IMG/VR virus record: IMGVR_UViG_3300034946_000371
Span: 1-26,447 of that record
Length of the DNA stretch: 26,447 nt
Reading direction: 5' to 3' (one strand)
From: a virus
The notes beneath the pieces are model-generated. The model was not told the origin of the DNA, ran no database searches, and worked only from the letters and a program-made list of their open reading frames with translations. The translations under genes and the position numbers were made by a program. Numbering within the stretch: the first letter of the stretch is position 1; every line of letters begins with the position of its first letter. This document shows, piece by piece, positions 1-4,290 of the stretch.

Positions 1-1
1 A

Positions 2-202
2 TTAAGCGCCTATAAATTGGGCAGAAAATCCGCCGATAGATATTAAGTTAAGTATTACAAGGTTCCAGATTCTAGCGTAAACCATTTGCACAGTCAACAA
101 TGCAAGGCCGAGAATTGCGAGAGCCGGTAGCATAGTGAAAGAAAACAAGGCCATAATGAGAGCGCCAACGTATCCGATTGCAGTAGCAGTTGTATTATTC
201 AT
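2..202 (-). CDS. Small membrane protein, 66 aa, unknown function
   Basis: The function is not recognised. The protein is almost wholly hydrophobic, with two or three predicted membrane segments (about residues 8-24, 26-42 and 46-62) and very few charged residues, so it should sit in the inner membrane. The ATG at 200-202 is preceded on the minus strand by GGAG with a 6-nt spacer (CTGGAGAATATTATG), which supports the start. It is the third gene of the leftward operon that begins at the promoter at 724-751. Size and topology would suit a holin-like or superinfection-exclusion peptide, but nothing in the sequence proves either. The stop lies at 2-4, so the gene is complete and the operon may continue beyond the window. 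Confidence 0.7.
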   Translation of the reverse strand: MNNTTATAIGYVGALIMALFSFTMLPALAILGLALLTVQMVYARIWNLVILNLISIGGFSAQFIGA

Positions 203-220
203 AATATTCTCCAGTAGTTA

Positions 221-240
221 AGCCCTGATTATACAGGGCT
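221..240 (-). terminator. Intercistronic hairpin, weak terminator or processing site
   Basis: A perfect 7-bp inverted repeat (AGCCCTG, 6-nt loop, CAGGGCT) lies between the 102-aa and 66-aa leftward genes. In the leftward direction it is followed by TTAACTACTGG rather than a run of T, so it is at best a leaky terminator. An mRNA-stability or processing hairpin that lowers expression of the last gene is equally likely. Confidence 0.4.
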
Positions 241-248
241 TTCCCTAG

Positions 249-557
249 TTATGCAAGCGATGCAAGCAAGTTATTGAGAGCCTGACCAGTGGCCTTTTCT
301 AAGCCGTCAAGGTTATCGGCACCAGTTGCCAGCATGATAGCCGCGACCATGTCGCCCTTTGTTGGAGCCGCCTTCTTTTTGGCAGGGGCGGGCTTGCTAA
401 TATATTCGATGCCCTCACGCTTGCATTTTGCAATGATGGATCGAACGCCGCGATCGAGTTGGACAGCCAAAGCCTGAGCCTTCTCGTGGTTGATAGGAGC
501 CGCAGCAGTTAGAACCGCGATCATTTCGGGAGTGTAGTTTACAGTTGAAGTAGTCAT
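249..557 (-). CDS. Phage helix-turn-helix-like DNA-binding protein, 102 aa
   Basis: The N-terminal half (residues 8-52) reads like a short helix-turn-helix module, with a YTPE start, an A/Q-rich helix and then VRSIIAKCKREGIEYI. This resembles small phage proteins I know from marine phages whose core is 'R-S-(V/I)-(V/I)-A-K ... G-(I/V)-x-Y'. A Lys/Ala/Pro linker (residues 56-66) leads to a second small helical domain (68-102, TKGDMVAAIM). Role inferred: sequence-specific or architectural DNA binding, perhaps control of early or middle transcription. The start ATG at 557 has AAAGG with an 8-nt spacer. It is the second gene of the leftward operon. The family resemblance is from memory and was not checked against a database. 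Confidence 0.72.
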   Translation of the reverse strand: MTTSTVNYTPEMIAVLTAAAPINHEKAQALAVQLDRGVRSIIAKCKREGIEYISKPAPAKKKAAPTKGDMVAAIMLATGADNLDGLEKATGQALNNLLASLA

Positions 558-593
558 ATTTATAGCCTTTAGTATTATTAAGTTTGAAATTTA

Positions 594-692
594 TTATAAC
601 ATTAAAATTGTGTAGAGTGCAACAAATAAAACGCATCCGCCCATAACAATTGTGAAAGTAGCTTCAAGTATTGCATCGATTACGTTTTTCAT
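594..692 (-). CDS. Single-span membrane micropeptide, 32 aa
   Basis: Translation from ATG 690-692 gives a 32-aa peptide: MKNVIDAILEATF, then a hydrophobic span ending YTILML, then TAA at 594-596. It has one predicted transmembrane helix (about residues 13-31) and a short charged N-terminus. AGGGA lies about 6-7 nt upstream of the ATG on the minus strand. The gene sits directly downstream of a near-consensus promoter and ahead of the 102-aa gene, which is what makes so short a frame credible. Function unknown; small single-span peptides at this kind of early position often target host membrane processes, but that is speculation. Confidence 0.55.
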   Translation of the reverse strand: MKNVIDAILEATFTIVMGGCVLFVALYTILML

Positions 693-723
693 GGTTGCTT
701 CCCTATCTGTCTAATGAGGTGAT

Positions 724-751
724 ATTATAGCACGATCAGCGAATGAGTCAA
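724..751 (-). promoter_or_regulatory. Sigma70 promoter for the leftward operon
   Basis: On the minus strand TTGACT (746-751) and TATAAT (724-729) are separated by 16 bp, which is one base off consensus at -35 and perfect at -10. Predicted transcription starts near 717, giving a leader of about 25 nt before the ATG at 692. It should drive the 32-aa, 102-aa and 66-aa genes and is recognisable by host RNA polymerase alone, as expected for an early promoter. Confidence 0.8.
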
Positions 752-800
752 GCATTAATAAAATTTTTCTGCATGTTTTTTAGAACAAAAAAGCATAAGA

Positions 801-850
801 GAGGGGGCGGTTAGACGACCTGGTTATATGCGAACCGCCCGCGCTCCCCC
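801..850. other. GC-rich dyad in the divergent intergenic region (possible cos/packaging site)
   Basis: In the otherwise AT-rich gap between the leftward and rightward genes (693-984) is a GC-rich island. GGGCGGTT at 805-812 and AACCGCCC at 833-840 form a perfect 8-bp inverted repeat around a 20-nt centre, flanked outside by GGGGG and CCCCC runs (803-807, 846-850). No T-tract follows on the plus strand; on the minus strand a T-run occurs about 12 nt past the stem, too far for a good terminator. Position just upstream of the small terminase gene, GC-rich character and symmetry would fit a cohesive-end or packaging site, but there is no direct proof. Confidence 0.35.
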
Positions 851-898
851 ACATGTATAACTTTAAGAAAAACAGCAAAACCAAAAGGGTGTAATATA

Positions 899-942
899 AA
901 AACTGTCATAAAACTGTCATAAAACTGTGATATAATTGTCAT
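899..942 (+). promoter_or_regulatory. PhoB box and -10 element (phosphate-starvation promoter)
   Basis: Four 11-bp tandem repeats run head to tail: AAAACTGTCAT (899-909), AAAACTGTCAT (910-920), AAAACTGTGAT (921-931) and ATAATTGTCAT (932-942). Positions 903-920, CTGTCATAAAACTGTCAT, match the enterobacterial Pho box consensus (two CTGTCAT repeats separated by 4 AT-rich bp). TATAAT at 931-936 starts exactly 10 bp after the box, the spacing known for PhoB-activated promoters, and there is no -35 hexamer, as expected when PhoB substitutes for it. Further half-sites extend the array to the -10. The gene at 985 follows on the same strand. Confidence 0.85.
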
Positions 943-984
943 CAATTCGAAATAATTCGAATAAGCTGAAAAAAGGAAACAACT

Positions 985-1314
985 ATGAAATTGAAAGAAA
1001 TCATCTGGGGCCCATGGCAACTTACCGCATACGTGATCGCAGGCGTCATGTTTTTCGCAACTCAAGGAGAGGCAAGCCCTTATATCGAATACAAGTACAA
1101 GTCTCTGCTCGAAGACCCTACTACAAAGACCTCTTCTTTTACACGAGTTGGATACAAGTTCTCAAAAAATTATTATATGGAAGTTGGAGATGGAAGTGCC
1201 GAAGCGGGTTATAAGTTTAAGATGGGCAATCTTACTCTCAAAGGTAAAGTCGAAAGTACAAAAGACTTTAGCAAAAATGGCGTTGAAACCGAGTTACGTT
1301 ATACTTTTAAATAA
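985..1314 (+). CDS. Small secreted outer-membrane-like (beta-rich) protein, 109 aa
   Basis: The N-terminus has lysines at 2 and 4, a hydrophobic core (AYVIAGVMFFA) and an Ala/Ser cleavage region (QGEAS, about residue 31), so export by Sec is predicted. The mature part of about 78 aa has alternating polar/aromatic strands (YIEYKYK, VGYKFS, AGYKFKMG, LTLKGKV) and ends ELRYTFK, close to the terminal-aromatic signal of outer-membrane barrels. It is short for an 8-strand barrel, so oligomers or a periplasmic beta-protein are possible. AAAAGGAAAC before the ATG is a strong ribosome site. It is the only gene behind the Pho box, so expression is predicted in phosphate-starved cells. Possible jobs (inferred): a porin-like uptake aid, receptor masking or superinfection exclusion. 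I recall similar short proteins in marine phages but cannot name a family. Confidence 0.8.
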   Translation: MKLKEIIWGPWQLTAYVIAGVMFFATQGEASPYIEYKYKSLLEDPTTKTSSFTRVGYKFSKNYYMEVGDGSAEAGYKFKMGNLTLKGKVESTKDFSKNGVETELRYTFK

Positions 1315-1319
1315 TGAGT

Positions 1320-1371
1320 GGGGTGGTTTGAGAGGATGGAAAAATAGTGCTTGACAAATCACCCCCATTTT
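1320..1371 (+). terminator. Possible terminator overlapping the next promoter
   Basis: GGGGTGGTTTG (1320-1330) pairs with CAAATCACCCC (1355-1365) over 11 bp with one G-T wobble, and the sequence after the stem is CATTTT (1366-1371). The 24-nt loop is large for an intrinsic terminator, so efficiency is doubtful. The right arm overlaps the -35 element and spacer of the terS promoter, so transcription from the Pho promoter could interfere with it. Confidence 0.4.
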
Positions 1372-1379
1372 AGTATAAT
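1351..1379 (+). promoter_or_regulatory. Perfect sigma70 promoter for the terminase operon, leaderless start
   Basis: TTGACA (1351-1356), a 17-bp spacer and TATAAT (1374-1379) match the bacterial consensus exactly. Only seven bases (CTTTCAC) separate the -10 from the ATG at 1387, so transcription should begin at or within one base of the start codon. No Shine-Dalgarno sequence can therefore be on the message. Confidence 0.88.
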
Positions 1380-1386
1380 CTTTCAC

Positions 1387-1848
1387 ATGGCAAAAGAATT
1401 AACTACAATTTCACCTGAAGGGCTAGAGATAGCTAACAGTTACTTACAATTCGGAAATATCCGAGGCGTTTGTGAACACTTGCAGGTGGGAGAAGCACAG
1501 GTCGTAGAACTCCTTAATAAACGAGAAGTTAAAAAGTACATAGATACTGTTTACCTAGATATGGGATATCGCAATAAGAATAACATCGGGTCTTTACTCG
1601 ATACTATGATCGCGTCTAAACTCGAAGAAGCTCAGGATTCTGGTGTCTACTCTAGTAAAGATCTAGCGGACTTATTACAAATGGCCCATAAAATGCGAAT
1701 GGATGAAATCAAAGCTCAAGCTGAGCTATTGAAAGCCGAAGGAGGCAACATCAAGAACCAAACCAATGTTCAGATCAATGAAGCAGTTCCATTCGGTCAG
1801 GGCAACTATGGTAAGTTAATGGAAAAACTGTTAAATGGACCAGACTAG
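1387..1848 (+). CDS. terS: Terminase small subunit-like protein
   Basis: 153 aa. The N-terminal part (residues 5-48) reads as a helix-turn-helix of the small-terminase type: a helix with IANSYLQFGN, IRGVCEHL, VVELLNKREVKKYI. A long charged helical region (about 60-120) for oligomerisation follows, and the C-terminal tail ends VPFGQGNYGKLMEKLLNG. The protein would recognise phage DNA at the packaging site and load TerL. An upstream TTG in the same frame at 1351 is inside the promoter -35, so ATG 1387 is chosen. The gene is first in the rightward packaging operon and lies about 2.4 kb before terL rather than next to it, which is unusual but known. The call rests on fold-like features and position, not on a sequence search. 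Confidence 0.7.
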   Translation: MAKELTTISPEGLEIANSYLQFGNIRGVCEHLQVGEAQVVELLNKREVKKYIDTVYLDMGYRNKNNIGSLLDTMIASKLEEAQDSGVYSSKDLADLLQMAHKMRMDEIKAQAELLKAEGGNIKNQTNVQINEAVPFGQGNYGKLMEKLLNGPD

Positions 1849-2029
1849 ACTAGAGATTGAGCTTCGTACTCATGAAGTACAGTGTGATGAGCGTTGGAAA
1901 ACTACGTTTCATAGATTAGAAGGTATTGAAAGCATAATTGAGCGTATGGAAAACCGTATGCTCGCAATGGGAGGAATATTAATTATGTTCCTAGCGGGAT
2001 TAGTCGTGACCCTTTCTACGATGCAGTAA
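1835..2029 (+). CDS. Coiled-coil plus single-TM protein (XhlA/holin-like)
   Basis: 64 aa. Residues 1-40 form a charged amphipathic helix with heptad-like leucine/isoleucine spacing (RLEGIESIIERMENRM), followed by one membrane helix (about 42-62, GGILIMFLAGLVVTL). This order and size match the XhlA family of phage/prophage membrane proteins that accompany holins. The start overlaps the end of terS by 14 nt and the stop overlaps the next start (TAATG), so it is translationally coupled. A lysis accessory role is an inference; a virion or packaging role is possible. Confidence 0.65.
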   Translation: MDQTRLEIELRTHEVQCDERWKTTFHRLEGIESIIERMENRMLAMGGILIMFLAGLVVTLSTMQ

Positions 2030-2508
2030 TGGACCCCTTTACGGCGGTAGCCATGGCAACCTCTGCCTTCAAGACCATACAAAAGATGGTTGCAGCAGGA
2101 CAAGAGGTCGAGAATGCACTCGGACAAATAGGTAAGTGGTACGGAGCTGTAGCAGACTTTAACGAAGCGAAGAAGCAGGCAGAAAATCCGCCCCTCTTCC
2201 GCCGTTTAGTCAATAAAACTTCTGTTGAAGAAGAAGCTATGACCATTTACATGCAAGACAAGAAGATACAGCAGCAGGAGAAAGACCTTCGTGAACTCTT
2301 AATGTACACGTATGGACCTTCTGGCTATGATGAACTAGTTAGACTTCGAAGATCAATAAGAGAAACGCGTGAGAAGACTGTCTATGCACAGGCTCGACGC
2401 CGTAAAGCCCTTTTTTGGAATACAATTGGTACCGTCGCAGTATGCGGCATGAGCTACGGGCTTTATATACTTGCTATTATAATATATAATGCGTGGCCAG
2501 AGAAATAA
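2029..2508 (+). CDS. Conserved phage membrane protein, 159 aa, function unknown
   Basis: The N-terminus (MDPFTAVAMATSAF) is a small hydrophobic segment. A central charged helical region follows (about 20-120) with a 'NPPLFRRL' turn and a 'YGPSGYDEL' motif, and one transmembrane helix lies near the C-terminus (about 129-152). I recall proteins with the same 'MDP.TAV', 'ENPP' and 'YGPS' landmarks in marine phages, where they remain hypothetical. Coupled to the gene before it by a TAATG overlap. It could be part of a lysis or membrane-tethering set with its two neighbours, but no catalytic motif is visible. Confidence 0.65.
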   Translation: MDPFTAVAMATSAFKTIQKMVAAGQEVENALGQIGKWYGAVADFNEAKKQAENPPLFRRLVNKTSVEEEAMTIYMQDKKIQQQEKDLRELLMYTYGPSGYDELVRLRRSIRETREKTVYAQARRRKALFWNTIGTVAVCGMSYGLYILAIIIYNAWPEK

Positions 2509-2511
2509 GCA

Positions 2512-2838
2512 TTGAAAACACTCGAAGATGGATGTGAACTAGAAGGAGCAGATATAAATGGTGATGGAATCATCACTCAGAGAGAACTTGAACTGCACCT
2601 TGAATATAAAAGAAAAGAGTTAGATGACGCCGACGCTATGCGAGATGCACAGCGAAAGATGGCTTGGTTTGCACTCTTTGGTATGTTACTGTACCCTTTC
2701 TCAGTAGTACTCGCAGAGTTAGTAAACTTGAACAGTGCTTCAAAGATCTTAGGAGATATGGCACCAACATACTTTGTTTCAGTAGCGGCTATTGTCGCAG
2801 CCTTCTATGCAAAAGAAGCTATAGGGAAGAAGAAATGA
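2512..2838 (+). CDS. EF-hand membrane protein, possible Ca2+-responsive holin
   Basis: 108 aa with a TTG start. Residues 14-25 (DINGDGIITQRE) are a canonical EF-hand calcium loop with acidic or polar ligands at positions 1, 3, 5 and 12 and Gly at 6. A charged helix (26-48) is followed by two predicted membrane segments (about 50-68 and 85-102) and a lysine-rich end. The only in-frame ATG (2638) would remove the EF-hand, so TTG 2512, three bases after the previous stop, is preferred; no strong ribosome site is seen and coupling is likely. Two membrane helices suit a class II holin, and this is the third of three successive membrane proteins after terS. Function unproven. Confidence 0.65.
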   Translation: MKTLEDGCELEGADINGDGIITQRELELHLEYKRKELDDADAMRDAQRKMAWFALFGMLLYPFSVVLAELVNLNSASKILGDMAPTYFVSVAAIVAAFYAKEAIGKKK

Positions 2839-3038
2839 GTGATAAATTTTTTAGACGAGGATTTTGGCATGTAAAGTGCGATTGCCCTACTTGTGGTAAT
2901 GGTAAGAAACGTTTCGAGACTGAAGCAGAAGCAGATGCATTTATCGCAGAGTGTTCAGGTACAGCAGTACCGGCACCAGAGCCAGAAGTAAGATCATGGC
3001 TAGAGGACTTTGACTATGAAGAGGAAGACGAAGACTAA
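2835..3038 (+). CDS. Cys-cluster acidic mini-protein, 67 aa
   Basis: Starts at ATG 2835, sharing ATGA with the stop of the EF-hand gene; a longer in-frame extension upstream is only read-through of that gene's other frame. Cysteines at 15, 17, 20 and 40 (CDCPTC) resemble a small zinc- or metal-binding knuckle. The C-terminal third is strongly acidic (EEEDED end). No family recognised. The acidic tail next to four extremely basic small proteins may be meaningful, for example as a partner, but that is speculation. Confidence 0.65.
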   Translation: MSDKFFRRGFWHVKCDCPTCGNGKKRFETEAEADAFIAECSGTAVPAPEPEVRSWLEDFDYEEEDED

Positions 3039-3150
3039 AGCAAAAAGAGCTCCGAAAGGGTATCATAGAATGCCGAATGGCAAGTTAATGAAAGGAGCAT
3101 CTCATGGCGGTAAAAAGAAAAAAGCCTCGAAGAAAAAGCGCGGCTACTAA
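3016..3150 (+). CDS. Nested Lys-rich mini-protein, 44 aa
   Basis: ATG 3016 opens a 44-aa frame ending at TAA 3148-3150, with 19 Lys/Arg residues. The centre (APKGYHRMPNGKLMKG) matches a 'PKGYH-MP-G-LMK' motif I recognise from small phage proteins, which is what makes this frame credible. GAGGA 8 nt upstream gives a good ribosome site. It overlaps the preceding gene by 23 nt and the following one by 47 nt, each in a different frame. Role unknown; strong positive charge suggests nucleic-acid binding. Confidence 0.65.
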   Translation: MKRKTKTKAKRAPKGYHRMPNGKLMKGASHGGKKKKASKKKRGY

Positions 3151-3304
3151 GAAGCCTGTTCCAACGAACAAGCGACTATACTCTTCTGTTAAAAGTGCCG
3201 TAAAGAGGAAGTTCAAGGTATACCCTTCCGCTTATGCAAATGCCTTCCTAGTGAAGGAATATAAGCGTAGAGGTGGCAAGTACCGAATGGGAGTCAAGAA
3301 ATGA
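3104..3304 (+). CDS. Basic phage mini-protein (DUF5872-like), 66 aa
   Basis: A very basic N-terminus (AVKRKKPRRKSAATKK) is followed by a compact conserved part (VKSAVKRKFKVYPSAYANAF then VKEYKRRGGKY). The 'KFKVYPSAYAN-LVKEYK-RGGKY' pattern is common in marine phage and virus proteins that I associate with DUF5872, from memory. AAAGGAG lies 6 nt before ATG 3104. The first 47 nt also encode the end of the 44-aa nested gene. The stop shares ATGA with the next gene. Probably binds DNA or sits inside the virion; unproven. Confidence 0.72.
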   Translation: MAVKRKKPRRKSAATKKPVPTNKRLYSSVKSAVKRKFKVYPSAYANAFLVKEYKRRGGKYRMGVKK

Positions 3305-3567
3305 GTCTCAAGAAGTGGTTTAAAGAAGATTGGGTAGACATCTCCCGTCCGAAGAAGGGCGGAGGTTACGCAAAATGTGGTAGAGGGAAAGCTAAGACTA
3401 GCAAATACCCTAAATGTGTTCCGAAAGCGAAAGCAGCTACCATGACTGCAGCACAGAAGAAGTCTGCAATAAGCCGAAAAAGAAAAGCAGGAAACCCTGG
3501 AGGCAAGCCTACCATGGTTAAGACTTTTGTTAAGAAGAGGCGTAAAGCCCGTATGAGACGAGGGTAA
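3301..3567 (+). CDS. Basic phage protein (DUF5872-like), 88 aa
   Basis: Residues 4-40 carry the pattern KKWFKEDWVDISRPKKGGG, a Cys-Gly-Arg turn, and KYPKCVPKAKA with two cysteines. Then come MTAAQKKSAISRKRKAGNPGGKP and a final Arg/Lys run. This is the same type of conserved small phage protein as its neighbour (DUF5872-like, from memory). It begins within the stop of the 66-aa gene (ATGA). Its extreme basicity and position just ahead of the packaging genes suggest a DNA-associated role; no enzyme motif is seen. Confidence 0.72.
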   Translation: MSLKKWFKEDWVDISRPKKGGGYAKCGRGKAKTSKYPKCVPKAKAATMTAAQKKSAISRKRKAGNPGGKPTMVKTFVKKRRKARMRRG

Positions 3568-3577
3568 GGACACCACT

Positions 3578-3883
3578 ATGCCAGCAAAGCGAAAAGCGAA
3601 AAAGAAAGACTCAAGGATAAAACGAGCAGGCGTTACGGGGTTCAATAAACCCAAACGCACTCCAGGACATGCCAAAAAGTCTCATATTGTTGTAGCTAAG
3701 ACTGGCGGCAAAATTAAAACAATTCGTTTCGGCCAGCAGGGAGCTAAGACGGCAGGGAAGCCCAAGGCTGGAGAGTCAGAAGCAATGAAAGCAAAGCGTC
3801 GAAGCTTTAAAGCTCGACACGCAAAGAATATAGCTAAAGGCAAAATGTCTGCAGCATATTGGGCAGATAAAGTAAAATGGTAG
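3578..3883 (+). CDS. Basic phage protein (DUF6321-like), 101 aa
   Basis: Landmarks are DSRIKRAGVTGFNKPKRTPG near the start, then KSHIVVAKTGGKIKTIRFGQQG and SFKARHAKNIAKGKMSAAYW at the end. These match a widespread marine phage family that I associate with DUF6321 (from memory, function unknown). AAGGAC lies 6-7 nt upstream of ATG 3578. The stop overlaps the start of the peptidase gene at 3877. It is the last of four successive Lys/Arg-rich small proteins. Confidence 0.78.
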   Translation: MPAKRKAKKKDSRIKRAGVTGFNKPKRTPGHAKKSHIVVAKTGGKIKTIRFGQQGAKTAGKPKAGESEAMKAKRRSFKARHAKNIAKGKMSAAYWADKVKW

Positions 3884-4290
3884 GAGGCGCGGATATCTTA
3901 AAAGAATTAAATGATAACTGGACTTATAAGTATGATCTAGACCAGTTTGCTACTCCAGAGTACTGGACAATATTAAAAGAGGCTCCTTATGTTGGAGACT
4001 GTGAGGATTACTCACTTACTCTTCTTTATAATCTTAGTGATAAGTCTATGACTAAGTTTTGGAAAGAGTTATTTACGTTTAAAGCAAAAATGCACTTCTG
4101 TAGGATAGGTGGCCAAGGCCACGCGGTTCTTAAGTACTATGGTATGTATATTGATAATATTCAAAAAGAATGGTGTACAAAACAAGAGATGGAAGCAAAA
4201 GGCTACGTATTTCGTACTTTCGCTTACAACCCACTCGAAGTTCTCATAAAACTACATATTATAGGCAAAATTAAATGGCCGTTGAAATAA
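3877..4290 (+). CDS. Transglutaminase-like cysteine peptidase (BTLCP-like), 137 aa
   Basis: The motif GDCEDYSL (Cys42) is the nucleophile signature of bacterial transglutaminase-like cysteine proteinases. GHAVL (His82) and YIDN (Asp93/Asn94) supply the rest of the expected Cys-His-Asp/Asn triad in the right order and spacing, preceded by WTYKYD and FATPEYW that fit the substrate groove region. No signal peptide is visible, so it should act in the cytoplasm or in the particle. It overlaps the DUF6321-like gene by 7 nt and terL by 16 nt, so it is made together with the packaging motor. Substrate unknown: virion protein processing, host protein cleavage or cell-wall crosslinks are all possible. 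Confidence 0.75.
   Translation: MVGGADILKELNDNWTYKYDLDQFATPEYWTILKEAPYVGDCEDYSLTLLYNLSDKSMTKFWKELFTFKAKMHFCRIGGQGHAVLKYYGMYIDNIQKEWCTKQEMEAKGYVFRTFAYNPLEVLIKLHIIGKIKWPLK

Noticed and set aside
801-850. tRNA or tRNA-like gene in the GC-rich dyad
   Set aside because: Too short and lacking an anticodon arm and CCA-adjacent acceptor pairing; only a simple inverted repeat is present.
811-1065. 84-aa open frame on the minus strand across the control region
   Set aside because: It would run through the Pho box and the signal peptide coding region, has no ribosome site, and its Cys/His-rich look has no family pattern.
1351-1386. TTG start giving a 165-aa small terminase
   Set aside because: The TTG is part of the -35 hexamer of the promoter, so it would not be transcribed; ATG 1387 is preferred.
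3232-3675. 147-aa open frame on the minus strand
   Set aside because: Antisense to two conserved basic proteins; its Phe/Ser/Leu-rich composition is the mirror of Lys/Arg codons.
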